64,000 bases of DNA from an uncultured Hymenobacter sp. (GCA_913776615.1 CAJYPK010000024.1:62001-126000), one strand, 5' to 3'. Positions 51,301 to 59,723 are shown, numbered from the stretch's first letter. Notes: generated from the sequence alone by a model not told the origin. Program-made: numbers and translations.

Positions 51301-51800
51301 CGACCTACGCGGCCGACTACAAGGGCGTTGATTTGCTGATATTCGTGCAGGGCGTGGGTAAGCGCAGCCTCTACATCCGGGGCGAGGGCGTGGAGGCGTT
51401 CCACAACAACTGGGAAAACGTGTACGAGCAGCACCTCGACCGCTGGACGCCCACCAACCCCGACGCCAGCTACCCCCGCCTCACCATCGGCACGGCCTCG
51501 ACCAACAACAACCAGGGCTCCGACTACTGGCTGCGCAACGGGGCCTACGCCCGCCTCAAAAACGTGCAGCTGGGCTACACCCTGCCCGCCACGCTCACCA
51601 AGCGCGCCTACATCCAGCGGCTGCGCATCTTCGCCTCGGGGCAGGACTTGTTCACCATCAGCCACCTGAAGAAAATCGGCTTTGACCCCGAAATCTCGGA
51701 GTTCAGCGAAAGCGTGGGCTTCGGCGGGGGCTCGGGCAGCAGCGGCCGCGTGTACCCGGCCGTGCGCGTGGTGACGCTGGGCGTCGACATCTCTCTCTAA
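48342..51800 (+). CDS. SusC/RagA TonB-dependent transporter with STN signalling domain
   Basis: A 1152-residue outer-membrane transporter. After a signal peptide ending SQAQ comes an STN domain (~45-110, VPLEAFLQELQATYKVNFLY), a carboxypeptidase-regulatory-like domain (GRVVDAKGAGLPGVTVVVKG), a plug (VVVGYGTQQRANVTGALNTV, IIVDGIAG) and a ~700-residue beta-barrel. The STN domain marks it as a transducer working with the FecR/sigma pair directly upstream. ATG 48342 starts the signal peptide; the frame runs open further upstream by chance. It would import mannan oligosaccharides with the SusD lid. Confidence 0.97.
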   Translation: MANFTRYVRMALLLGAVPSASQAQGALALAVQSPRLPAAPGRPAAAQVPLEAFLQELQATYKVNFLYRNQLVAGRYLAKDHPAFKSLPEALRYLTRQSGLQLERLREGLYVIVPKPAPSPVPVSQVEVPPVVPSLLASAGAAVLADVPVAGRVVDAKGAGLPGVTVVVKGTTQGTTTDPDGKFSLQVPAGATLVFSYIGYVRQEVPVTGATTSLAVTLADEAQALNDVVVVGYGTQQRANVTGALNTVNGATLENRPVTNVAQALQGASPNLTIQQNSAEPGAGLNINIRGVGTLGNASPLIIVDGIAGSLNALNPNDIESITVLKDAASAAIYGSRAANGVLLVTTKQGALNQKPVISYNTVLGYQAPNFQRKPVTGVQFMELKNEALVNSGQAPQFTPQQIRDFAAHGDYDWQLNQVLKKQAFQQNHNLSVSGSSGKTRYLLSLGYVDQNSLFYGDNYGFKRLNARLNLTTQVTDRLKLGAIFSYAHVGTREHTFDTQWIISDAARIPVIYPVQDEQGNYVTPATASDNSVNRLLNGGLRTNSNDNGFANLNAEFEIIKGLRLRGLVGGDLWNYQNDEFQRSLQYVTLDGSPTAGGDGNNSVQNRNQRTLLTNYQTTLNYDRTFADKHSVQALVGYSTEHYTDDRRGIHVINIPGNQFGVINNGTTYAGISDPSGGYHANGTYGNQEQWALNSVFGRLNYSFAGKYLIEGSFRYDGSSRFAADRRWGFFPSGSVGWRPLEENFLDFLKSTLSDLKVRASLGQLGNQNIGLYRYLSTVSLAPGTYSFGGVPVSGSYFSTSNAGITWETATMGNVGIDLAFFQNALSFSADYFDKRTSNILIDLPVAGVFGAGAPTQNAAKVRNRGWEVSATYRMRTERGFNQSLSLNLADTRNTVLDTKGVETIRGGDATNIIREGWPINSYFGYRTAGLYQTMEEIAAGPKPSFVAPGTVRPGDIRYVDRNGDGVINQDDRFILGNPFPRYTFGATYAADYKGVDLLIFVQGVGKRSLYIRGEGVEAFHNNWENVYEQHLDRWTPTNPDASYPRLTIGTASTNNNQGSDYWLRNGAYARLKNVQLGYTLPATLTKRAYIQRLRIFASGQDLFTISHLKKIGFDPEISEFSESVGFGGGSGSSGRVYPAVRVVTLGVDISL

Positions 51801-51826
51801 TCTCGCTATCCCACCCTTCCCTTCAG

Positions 51827-53437
51827 ATGAACCGCAACCTCCGCCACTCGCTCCTGCTGGGGCTCGGGCTGGGCTTCGGCTTCTCGGCCTGCCAGAAGCT
51901 CGACCTGCCGCCCACCGACCGCCCCACCGACGCCACCTTCTGGCAGCAGCCCTCCGACGCGGCCAACGTGCTGACCACCGCTTACGAAAACCTCTACAAC
52001 TCCGAGTATTTCTTCTTCAACGAAACGCTCTCCGACAACGCCTACAACAAGAGCGACGTCAACGGCTCCAACTCGCGCAACATCGCCGAGGGCGCCTACG
52101 GCACCAATCAGGCGCGCGTCACCAACGAGTGGGGCTACCACTACAGCGGCATTCGCAAGTGCAACCAGCTGCTGGCCAACATCGACAAGATTGGTAACCT
52201 CGACGCCGGCCTCAAGGCCCGCTACATCGCCGAGGCCCGCGCCCTGCGCGCCTACCAATACTTTCAGCTCCTGACCTGGTACGGCGACGTGCCGCTGATC
52301 ACCGAGGAAATCAACGTGGCGGATGCCGCCGGCGTGGCGCGCACGCCCCGCGCCCAGGTGCTCGACTTCGTGCTCAAGGAGCTGGATGCCGCCGCCGGGG
52401 CGCTGCCCCTCAACACCGCCTACGCCGCCGAGGACCGCGGCCGCTTCACCAAGGGCGCGGCGCTGGCCGTGAAGGCGCGGGTGCTGCTCTACGAGGGCCG
52501 CTGGGCCGACGTCACGGCCGTGACCGAGCAACTGATTGGCGGCCAGGCGGGTACCTACAGCTTGTTTGGTACCTACGCCGGCGTGTTCGCGCCCGGCAAC
52601 GAGGGCAACAGCGAGGTGATGCTCGACTTGCAGTACCTGTTTCCCTCGCGCACCTATTCCGAGCAGCGGTTTTTCATTCCGCGCACCGAGGGCAAGCTCA
52701 TCTGCGCCATCGCGCCCACCCAGGAGCTGGTCGATAGTTACCTCATGGCCAACGGCAAGGCCATCGGCGAAAGCGGCTCGGGCTACAGCGAGGCCACGCC
52801 CTACGTGGGCCGCGACCCGCGCCTGGCCGCCACGCTGGTGTACGACGGCTACCGCTGGCAGCGCCCCGACGGGTCGAGCATCCTCATCCGCACGCTGCCC
52901 GGCACCGGCGACAACTCCGTGGACCGCGCCGACGCCAGCCCCACCGGCTACTACTCGGCCAAGTACTTCGACCCCACCGCCGACGCCAACCTCAACTCGG
53001 GCCTGAACCTCATTTTGGTGCGCTACGCCGACGTGCTGCTCATGCACGCCGAGGCCAAAAACGAGCTGGGCCAGCTCACGAGCGGCGAGTGGGACCGCAC
53101 CATCGGGGCGCTGCGCCGCCGCGCCGGCTTCACCGATCCCGGCGCGCTGGCTTTTCCGGGTGGCGATAAAGCCAGCCTGCAAGCCGTGGTGCGCCGCGAG
53201 CGCCGCACCGAGCTGGCGATGGAGGGCTTGCGCATTTTCGACCTGCGCCGCTGGCGCACCGCCGAAACGGTCCTCAAAGGCTACGCCCACGGCATCAAGG
53301 CCGGTGATCCCGGCGTGGACAACGGCTACCTGCGCGTGGATCAGCGCACCTTCGACCCCGCCAAGCACTACCTCTGGCCGGTGCCCCAGCGCGAGCGCGA
53401 CATCAACCCCAACCTGACGCAAAACCCCGGCTGGTAG
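51827..53437 (+). CDS. SusD/RagB outer-membrane glycan-binding lipoprotein
   Basis: A 536-residue lipoprotein (signal ends GFSAC, Cys22) that forms the lid of the SusC channel. Typical features are the LDLPPTDRPTD start, AEARALRAYQYFQLLTWYGD (TPR-like helix), ARTPRAQVLDFVLKELD, VRYADVLLMHAEAKNELG and the C-terminal LWPVPQRERDINPNLTQNPGW. It starts 26 bases after susC and is cotranscribed. It would bind mannan fragments on the cell surface. Confidence 0.97.
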   Translation: MNRNLRHSLLLGLGLGFGFSACQKLDLPPTDRPTDATFWQQPSDAANVLTTAYENLYNSEYFFFNETLSDNAYNKSDVNGSNSRNIAEGAYGTNQARVTNEWGYHYSGIRKCNQLLANIDKIGNLDAGLKARYIAEARALRAYQYFQLLTWYGDVPLITEEINVADAAGVARTPRAQVLDFVLKELDAAAGALPLNTAYAAEDRGRFTKGAALAVKARVLLYEGRWADVTAVTEQLIGGQAGTYSLFGTYAGVFAPGNEGNSEVMLDLQYLFPSRTYSEQRFFIPRTEGKLICAIAPTQELVDSYLMANGKAIGESGSGYSEATPYVGRDPRLAATLVYDGYRWQRPDGSSILIRTLPGTGDNSVDRADASPTGYYSAKYFDPTADANLNSGLNLILVRYADVLLMHAEAKNELGQLTSGEWDRTIGALRRRAGFTDPGALAFPGGDKASLQAVVRRERRTELAMEGLRIFDLRRWRTAETVLKGYAHGIKAGDPGVDNGYLRVDQRTFDPAKHYLWPVPQRERDINPNLTQNPGW

Positions 53438-53479
53438 GCCCGCCGGGCACTTTTCCCATTCTTCTTCGCCGCTATCTCC

Positions 53480-54616
53480 ATGAAAAAGTTTTCCCACCCG
53501 CTGCTTTTCATCCTGCTGCTCGTCGGCCTGCTGGCCAGCTGCAAAAAAGACGACAAGGCCCTCGACGACACCATTACGCCGGTGTCGAACTACATCTCGC
53601 CCGCCGATAACACCTTCTACCGCCTCGACCCGCCCTCCAACGCGGCCGTGACTTTCGAGTGGAGCCAGGCCCGCGCCGCCGATGGCACGCTGGTGCTCTA
53701 CGAAGTGGTGTTTGACAAGGAGAGCGGCGACTTCTCCCAGCCCGTGTACAGCACCGTGTCGGGCACCAACGGCCTCGACACCAAGCTGGTGCTCAGCCAC
53801 GGTGACCTCAATAAAATCGCCAACCTGGCTGGCATCGCCTCGCAGAGCCAGGGCAAGCTGAAGTGGCGGGTCAACGCCTCCAAGGGGCTGAACGTGCTGC
53901 CCGCCTCGGCCTCCCGCGTGATGACGGTGGAGCGCCCGGCCGGCTTCTCGGTTATTCCGGGCAACCTCTACCTCTCCGGCTCGGGCACCGAGGGTGGGGC
54001 TACACTCAGCCAGGCGCTGCCGTTCCGCCGCCTCTCGACGGGCGTGTTTGAGCTGTACACCAAGCTCTCGCCCGGCGACGTGAAAATCGTGGACGCCACC
54101 ACCGGTACGCCCACGAACTACTACGTCAGTGGCACCAAGCTGCTGCAAGGCGCTACCACCACCAACCCCACCACGACCACGGGCGTGTACCGCCTGACCC
54201 TCGACTTCAACAACGGCTCGGCCGTGCTCACCGAGATTCAGTCGGTCGGCCTCTGGGTGGCTGCCCAAAATAAGGTGACCGTGACGCTGCCCTACGTGGG
54301 CAAGGGCCTGTGGGAAATCGACAACACTCCGATTGAGTTCTTCCAGTTCAGCTGGGGCCGCGACGAGCGCTACAAGTTCATTTTCACGGAGAAGGATATG
54401 GCCGGGACCGTGAAGGCGCGCCAGTATGGCAGCACGAATGCGGATAACCAGCCCGCTACGGCGACCACCGCCGCCGCTTACTTCTATCTCGTGCCGGTGG
54501 CCGACGACCAGTGGAACAACACCTTTAAGTTCATCGGCGCGGCTGACCGCAAGAACGTGGACATCCTCGTCATGATGCAGCCCGCCGCCTACACCCACCA
54601 GGTGAAGGTGCGCTAG
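53480..54616 (+). CDS. SusE/SusF-like surface glycan-binding lipoprotein
   Basis: A 378-residue lipoprotein with signal ending LLASC and a CKKDDK stretch that fits the Bacteroidota surface-export signal. The N-terminal Ig-like SusE domain (SNYISPADNTFYRLDPPS, VTFEWSQARAADG) is followed by two SusE/F starch-binding-like modules (YLSGSGTEGGA; GLWVAAQNKVTVTLPY). It should hold polysaccharide at the surface for the SusC/D pair. Position after susD and spacing of 42 bases fit an operon. Confidence 0.9.
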   Translation: MKKFSHPLLFILLLVGLLASCKKDDKALDDTITPVSNYISPADNTFYRLDPPSNAAVTFEWSQARAADGTLVLYEVVFDKESGDFSQPVYSTVSGTNGLDTKLVLSHGDLNKIANLAGIASQSQGKLKWRVNASKGLNVLPASASRVMTVERPAGFSVIPGNLYLSGSGTEGGATLSQALPFRRLSTGVFELYTKLSPGDVKIVDATTGTPTNYYVSGTKLLQGATTTNPTTTTGVYRLTLDFNNGSAVLTEIQSVGLWVAAQNKVTVTLPYVGKGLWEIDNTPIEFFQFSWGRDERYKFIFTEKDMAGTVKARQYGSTNADNQPATATTAAAYFYLVPVADDQWNNTFKFIGAADRKNVDILVMMQPAAYTHQVKVR

Positions 54617-54646
54617 GGGAGGGGGACGCTTAGTATTCAATCTGTT

Positions 54647-55810
54647 ATGGCTACCCGTATGCTTTCCCTCCGCTTTGTTGCCGGGGCCCTGCTGGGCCTG
54701 GCTTCGCTCACGGCCTGCCACGAGCCGGTCGATGACGCCATTACGCCGCCAATTCCGCAGCCGACGGCGGTGGTGGCCAACTGGGCCGCCCGCGCCGACT
54801 CGGCCCAGGCTACGCTCAACCAGTCCTTCTGGGCCTCCGACCAGTATTATTTGCAGAACAACGCGGGCAAGCCCGACTTCAACTATTGGTGGCAGGCTCA
54901 CGGCCTCGACATTCTGCTCGACGGCTACCAGCGCACCAAGGTGCTCGACTACCTGACCCGCATGCAGCAATTGCAGCAGGGCGCGAAGAAGAAAAACGGT
55001 AACACCTACCTCAATAACTTCTACGACGACATGGTGTGGCACGCGCTGGCCAACCTGCGCGCCTTCCAGATCACCCAGGAGCAGTCGTACAAAGCCACGG
55101 CCTTGCAGCTGTGGGCCAACATCAAAACCGGCTGGAATACCAACCAGGGCGGCGGCATCGCCTGGAAGAAAGATCAGCTCGACTACAAGAACACGCCCGC
55201 CAACGCGCCGGTGGCCATCCTGGCCGCCCGCCTCTACCAGCTCGACCGCAACCCCGATGACCTGGCCTGGGCGCAGAAAATTTACGACTGGCAGAAAAAG
55301 ACCCTCGTGGACCCCAGCACCGGGGCCGTGTGGGACGGCATCAACCGCCAGGGCGACGGCAAAATCGACCGCGACTGGCGCTTCAGCTACAACCAGGGCG
55401 TGTACCTGGGCGCGGGCCTGGAGCTCTACCGCGCCACCCAGCAGAGCAGCTACCTCGACGATGCCAACCGCACCGCCGCCTTCGTGCTGAACGATAGCCA
55501 GCTTTCGCCCGGCGGCATCATGCGCGACGAGGGCGGCGGCGACGGTGGGCTGTTCAAGGGCATTTTGGTGCGCTACCTGGCCCAGCTGGCCACCGAGCCG
55601 GCCGTGTCGGCGGCCGCCCGCGCCCAGTACGTGGCCTTCCTCAAGTTCAACGGCGAAAGCCTCTACAACAAAGCCACGCGCCGGCCGCAGTACCTGTTCA
55701 ACACCAGCTGGACGACCCAGCCCAGCGGCACCGTCGATGGCTCGACCCAGATGAGCGGCGTGATGATGTTTGAGACGCTGGCTGATTTGCAGGCGCGCAA
55801 GCTGCTGTAG
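54647..55810 (+). CDS. GH76 endo-alpha-1,6-mannanase lipoprotein
   Basis: A 387-residue GH76 enzyme with signal ending SLTAC (Cys24), thus a membrane lipoprotein, likely on the surface. The catalytic Asp pair is in NNFYDDMVWHALA (Asp127, Asp128), and NQGGGIAWKKDQLDYKNT and DWRFSYNQGVYLGAGLELY are GH76 signatures. It would cut the alpha-1,6-mannan backbone of fungal cell-wall mannan. It is the fourth gene of the susC-susD-susE operon. A family C repeat starts 2 bases after its stop. Confidence 0.95.
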   Translation: MATRMLSLRFVAGALLGLASLTACHEPVDDAITPPIPQPTAVVANWAARADSAQATLNQSFWASDQYYLQNNAGKPDFNYWWQAHGLDILLDGYQRTKVLDYLTRMQQLQQGAKKKNGNTYLNNFYDDMVWHALANLRAFQITQEQSYKATALQLWANIKTGWNTNQGGGIAWKKDQLDYKNTPANAPVAILAARLYQLDRNPDDLAWAQKIYDWQKKTLVDPSTGAVWDGINRQGDGKIDRDWRFSYNQGVYLGAGLELYRATQQSSYLDDANRTAAFVLNDSQLSPGGIMRDEGGGDGGLFKGILVRYLAQLATEPAVSAAARAQYVAFLKFNGESLYNKATRRPQYLFNTSWTTQPSGTVDGSTQMSGVMMFETLADLQARKLL

Positions 55811-55811
55811 A

Positions 55812-55890
55812 TGTAACGCTAAGCTCCAGCTTGGCGTCGCGTTTGGTGAGCGTACCCTTGCGCCTCACCAAGCCGGAGCTTGGTGTTACA
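55812..55890. repeat. Family C inverted repeat, copy 4
   Basis: TGTAACGCTAAGCTCCAGCT with its complementary arm (GGAGCTTGGTGTTACA), left arm slightly changed. It begins right after the GH76 stop codon, in a 393-base gap that also has a family D element. Confidence 0.92.
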
Positions 55891-55990
55891 ATAGGCGTTG
55901 CACCAGTAATGGCCGGGCTGCGCGGTGGGGTGCGCCCAGGCTGCCCGCGTCGGGTCGGTGAGGCCGGGCGCGGGCTTTTTGCTGATGGGG

Positions 55991-56109
55991 GACCTCACCC
56001 CCGGCCCCTCTCCTTGGGGAGAGGGGAGCCTGACGAGTGCTAAATAACTACTTACGCATGCTCGCGTTCGGCTCCCCTCTCCCCAAGGAGAGGGGCCGGG
56101 GGTGAGGTC
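55991..56109. repeat. Family D inverted repeat, copy 3, perfect 40-bp arms
   Basis: Arms 55991-56030 and 56070-56109 are perfectly complementary (GACCTCACCCCCGGCCCCTC...). The centre is 39 bases. It lies between GH76 and GH92 genes on the same strand and ends 94 bases before the GH92 start. Confidence 0.95.
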
Positions 56110-56203
56110 ACCCGTGCGGGCTGCGTTTGTGCGGGCGGCCTACAAGCGCCCTGCCCTCGTGCGATGCCCCCCAGTCGGGCCGTTGCAGAATAATTAATTT
56201 ATT

Positions 56204-58576
56204 ATGAGCTTACTACCAACACCCCGCACCTTACCGCTGGCCCTCGCGCTGCTGGCCGGTCCGGCCAGTGCGCAAAGCGTACTCAAGTACGTGAACCCCA
56301 ACATCGGCACGGCGCACAGCCGGTGGTTTTTCTACACCCCGGCGGCCGTGCCCTACGGCATGGCCAAGCTGGCGCCCTCCACCAACGGCCACTACGGCAA
56401 CGCCTCGGGCTGGGAGGCCGTGGGCTACGACACCCGCCAAAACTCCATCGAGGGTTTCGTGCATTTCCACGAGTGGCAGGTGGGCGGCGTGAGCTTCATG
56501 CCCACTACCGGCGAGCTGCGCACCCAGCCCGGCGACCTCGACCAGCCGGCCAGCGGTTACCGCTCGCGCTTCGACCGCAAAGACCAGGTGGCCGAGCCCG
56601 GCTACTACAAGGTACTGCTGGCCGACTACGGCATTACGGCCGAGCTCACGGCCACCAAGCGGGTGGGCTTTCACCGCTACACCTTCCCCAAGAGCGACCG
56701 CGCTCACCTCATCCTCGACATCGGCAACAAGCAGGGCGAGAGCGGTGAAGTGACCGACGCCAGCATTCGGATGGTGGACGCCACGCACGTGGAGGGCTTC
56801 GTGAGCACCTATCCCAAGTACGTGAAAATCTACGACCCCGCCGGCAAGGTCAACATGTACTTCTACGGCGAAATCAGCAAGGCCCCGGCCAGCGTGGGCG
56901 CGTTTTCGGCGGCGGGCGTGCAGGCGAAAAAGAACTCGGCCACCGGCAAGGGCGCGGGCTTGTTTCTGGATTACCAGACCGCCGCGCAGGAAAAGATCGA
57001 GCTGAAAATTGGCCTGTCCTACACCTCCGTGGCCAACGCCAAGGCTAATTTATTGGCCGAGGCCCGCAGTCTCAGCTTCGACCAGGCCCGCGCCGCCGCG
57101 CAGGCCACCTGGCAGCGCGAGCTAGGTAAAATCGCGGTGGAAGGCCCCGATGAGCAGAACAAGACCAAGTTCTACACCGGCCTGTTTCACGGCCTGCTGG
57201 GGCGCGGCATCATCAGCGACGTAAACGGGGCCTACCCCAAGCACGGCGGCCAGGTGGGCCAGCCGGCCGCCAGCGCCGGCCCCCGCCCCGAGCTGATGAA
57301 CACCGACGCCATCTGGGGTGGCTACTGGAACCTAACCCAGCTCTGGGCGCTGGCCTACCCCGAGTGGTACGGCAACTACGTGAACACCGAGCTGCAAGTG
57401 TACCGCGACAAGGGCTGGTTTGGCGACGGCCTGGCCAACGGCGAGTTTGTGTCGGGGGTAGGCACCAACTTCGTGGGGCTGGCCGTGGCCGGGGCCTACC
57501 AGATTGGCATTCGCAACTACGATGTCAACCTGGCTTACCAGGCCGTGCGGGCCAACGAGCTGAGCGGCCGCCGCCGCCCGGTGGGTGCGGGCAAGCTCGA
57601 CGTGCAGGCCTTCGTGCAGCACGGCTACGTGCCCTTCCGCGAAGACTACAAGCAGTACCAGGGCGAGTGGTACAAGACCGATTCCACCGGCTCGTACTTC
57701 GCCAACTCGCACACCCTGGAGTACAGCTTCAGCGCCTTCGCCGCCGCCCAAATGGCGAAGAGCCTGGGTAAAAAAGCCGATTACGAGCAGTTCAGTAAGC
57801 TGGCCGACGGTTGGAAAAACATCCTCAACCCCCAGACCCAGCTCATGCAGCCCAAGCTGGCCGACGGCACCTTCGTGGGCAATTTCAACCCCTTCGAGCC
57901 CTGGCGCGGCTTCCAGGAGGGCAACGCCATGCAGTACACTTTCTACGTGCCCCAGAACCCGGCCGGGCTCATCGCGGCGCTGGGCCGCGACAAGTTTACT
58001 AACCGCCTCGACAGCCTCTTCACCGCCTCGGCCAAAACGGGTTTCGGCGGCGGCAAGGAGATTGACGCCTTCGCTGGCATCAAGGCCATCTACAACCACG
58101 GCAACCAGCCCTGCCTGCACATCAGCTGGCTGTTCAACTTCGCCGGCCAGCCCTGGCTTACCCAGAAGTGGACCCGCCAGATTTGCGACGAGTTTTACGG
58201 CACCGAGCCCATTCACGGCTACGGCTACGGGCAGGACGAGGACCAGGGCCAATTGGGCTCGTGGTACGTCATCACGGCGCTGGGCTTGTTCGACGTGAAG
58301 GGCTTCACCGACAGCCGCCCCATTATCGAGCTGGGTAGCCCGCTGTTCAGCAAATCCACCATCCAGCTGGGCAAGGGTAAGACGCTGATCATCGAGGCTA
58401 AAAACACGGCCCAGGCCAACGTGTACGTGCAGTCCGCCGAGCTCAACGGTAAGCCGCTGGCCAACTGCTGGCTCTACCGCGACGAGCTGATGCGCGGCGG
58501 CCGGCTGGTCTTCACGATGGGGCCGCAGCCCAACAAAGCCTGGGGCACGAAAACGCCCCCGCCCTCGGCGCAGTAG
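56204..58576 (+). CDS. GH92 alpha-mannosidase, exported
   Basis: A 790-residue GH92 enzyme with a cleavable signal (LALALLAGPASA) rather than a lipobox. Marks of the family are YVNPNIGTAHSRWFFYTPAA, VHFHEWQVGG, WNLTQLWALAYPEW and YGQDEDQGQLGSWYV. The final acidic motif is GQDEDQG instead of the common GNDDxGQ, and the two GH92 proteins are clearly different subtypes, so they probably have different linkage preferences. It would trim mannan side chains to mannose in the periplasm. It follows the susCDE-GH76 operon on the same strand. Confidence 0.95.
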   Translation: MSLLPTPRTLPLALALLAGPASAQSVLKYVNPNIGTAHSRWFFYTPAAVPYGMAKLAPSTNGHYGNASGWEAVGYDTRQNSIEGFVHFHEWQVGGVSFMPTTGELRTQPGDLDQPASGYRSRFDRKDQVAEPGYYKVLLADYGITAELTATKRVGFHRYTFPKSDRAHLILDIGNKQGESGEVTDASIRMVDATHVEGFVSTYPKYVKIYDPAGKVNMYFYGEISKAPASVGAFSAAGVQAKKNSATGKGAGLFLDYQTAAQEKIELKIGLSYTSVANAKANLLAEARSLSFDQARAAAQATWQRELGKIAVEGPDEQNKTKFYTGLFHGLLGRGIISDVNGAYPKHGGQVGQPAASAGPRPELMNTDAIWGGYWNLTQLWALAYPEWYGNYVNTELQVYRDKGWFGDGLANGEFVSGVGTNFVGLAVAGAYQIGIRNYDVNLAYQAVRANELSGRRRPVGAGKLDVQAFVQHGYVPFREDYKQYQGEWYKTDSTGSYFANSHTLEYSFSAFAAAQMAKSLGKKADYEQFSKLADGWKNILNPQTQLMQPKLADGTFVGNFNPFEPWRGFQEGNAMQYTFYVPQNPAGLIAALGRDKFTNRLDSLFTASAKTGFGGGKEIDAFAGIKAIYNHGNQPCLHISWLFNFAGQPWLTQKWTRQICDEFYGTEPIHGYGYGQDEDQGQLGSWYVITALGLFDVKGFTDSRPIIELGSPLFSKSTIQLGKGKTLIIEAKNTAQANVYVQSAELNGKPLANCWLYRDELMRGGRLVFTMGPQPNKAWGTKTPPPSAQ

Positions 58577-58594
58577 TAATTAGCTCAAAAAACG

Positions 58595-58828
58595 CTTCTT
58601 TGCTACCCTGGCGTGGGCGCCTCACCCCCCGGCCCCCTCTCCGAAAAGGAGAGGGGGAGCCTAGTGACAGCAGGGCGTGAGGATGTGAGGGTAGGAGGGT
58701 AGGGGTTTAGGAAGAATACCTATACACTCCTAAACCCCTGCCCTCCTACCCGGACGATAGGCTCCCCCTCTCCTTTTCGGAGAGGGGGCCGGGGGGTGAG
58801 GCGCCCACGCTAGGGTAGCAAAAAATGC
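58595..58828. repeat. Family D element with nested second inverted repeat
   Basis: Outer arms of about 62-75 bases (from TGCTACCCTGGCGTGGGCGC through the family D core) enclose a second inverted repeat in the loop: GGAGGGTAGGGGTTTAGGA at 58694-58712 against TCCTAAACCCCTGCCCTCC. Together it forms a hairpin within a hairpin, just after the GH92 stop. Confidence 0.93.
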
Positions 58829-58856
58829 TTCTTAACCTACACTGTAGCAAAACAAT

Positions 58857-58895
58857 GAAGGCTCGCCGGGCAATAACTGCGCCCGGCGAGCCTTC
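58857..58895. terminator. bidirectional terminator hairpin
   Basis: GAAGGCTCGCCGGGC and its perfect complement with a 9-base loop, between the convergent GH92 and acetyltransferase genes. Confidence 0.8.
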
Positions 58896-58957
58896 GCTGT
58901 TTTATCCTCCGCAAGCTCTGCTACAGTGGTGCTTACTCAGCCGGATGAATAATAAAA

Positions 58958-59527
58958 TCACGCGTCGGCCGGCCGCAGGTGCCGGATAACCCGGCAGGGA
59001 TTCCCCACCGCCACCACGTCGGCCGGAATATCCCGCGTGACCACGCTGCCCGCCCCGATTACCGAGCGGTCACCGATGGTTACGCCGGGGCAAATGACGG
59101 TGGCCCCGCCCACCCACACGTCGTCGCCGATGGTTACGGGCTCGGCCGCTTCCAGGCCCGAGGCCCGCTCCAGGTAGTCGAGGGGATGGGTGGCGGTGTA
59201 AATCTGCACCCCGGGGCCAAACATGGTGCGGCTGCCGATGGTCACGTACGTAACGTCCAGGATGGTGCAGTTAAAATTAAAGAATACCTTGTCGCCCAGC
59301 GTAATATTGCTGCCGTAGTCGCAGAAAAAGGGTGAGTTCAGCCCCAGCTCGGTGCCCGCGTTCGGAATCAGCGCCCGCAGCAGGCGCGCCCGCTCGGCCG
59401 GCTGGTCGGCGGGCGTGGCGTTGAGCTGCTGGCACAGCACCTTGGCCCGAATACTCTCGGCGGCGAGCTGCGGGTCGGCGGCGTTGTACAGCTCGCCCGC
59501 CAGCATTTTCTCTTTTTCAGTTTTCAT
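58958..59527 (-). CDS. maltose/galactoside O-acetyltransferase family
   Basis: A 189-residue left-handed beta-helix acetyltransferase. The N-terminal EKMLAGELYNAADPQL and the hexapeptide repeats (ITLGDKVFFNFNCTILD, VTIGDDVWVGGATVICPGVT, SVIGAGSVVTRDIPADVVAV) are those of Maa/LacA enzymes, which acetylate sugars with acetyl-CoA. The likely catalytic His is in TATHPLD. The normal role is uncertain, perhaps detoxifying excess free sugar. It lies between the GH92 and GH97 genes. Confidence 0.93.
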   Translation of the reverse strand: MKTEKEKMLAGELYNAADPQLAAESIRAKVLCQQLNATPADQPAERARLLRALIPNAGTELGLNSPFFCDYGSNITLGDKVFFNFNCTILDVTYVTIGSRTMFGPGVQIYTATHPLDYLERASGLEAAEPVTIGDDVWVGGATVICPGVTIGDRSVIGAGSVVTRDIPADVVAVGNPCRVIRHLRPADA

Positions 59528-59535
59528 GTAATGCT

Positions 59536-59638
59536 TGTAACACCAAGCTCCAGCTTGGTGCCGCGTTAGGATTCATTCGCCGGGCCGGGCTTTTCGAGCA
59601 TACCCAGCCGCCGCACCAAGCTGGAGCTTGGTGTTGCA
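59536..59638. repeat. Family C inverted repeat, copy 5
   Basis: TGTAACACCAAGCTCCAGCT and its complementary arm flank a ~55-base centre. It starts 9 bases upstream of the acetyltransferase ATG, so that gene's promoter lies inside or beyond the element. Confidence 0.92.
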
Positions 59639-59723
59639 TTATTTTCCTGGCCCCGCTGCCAGGCGCGTGATTGTGTAATTTCCTCGTAGTCGCCCTTGCG
59701 CAGCTTACACGGCAGCTCTGCCA

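Noticed and set aside
48552..51665. 1037-codon minus-strand open frame
   Set aside because: Antisense to susC, which has a full set of family motifs in the plus frame.
51806..55042. 1078-codon minus-strand open frame
   Set aside because: It runs antisense to susD, susE and the GH76 gene, has a composition typical of GC-rich shadow frames and no family motif.
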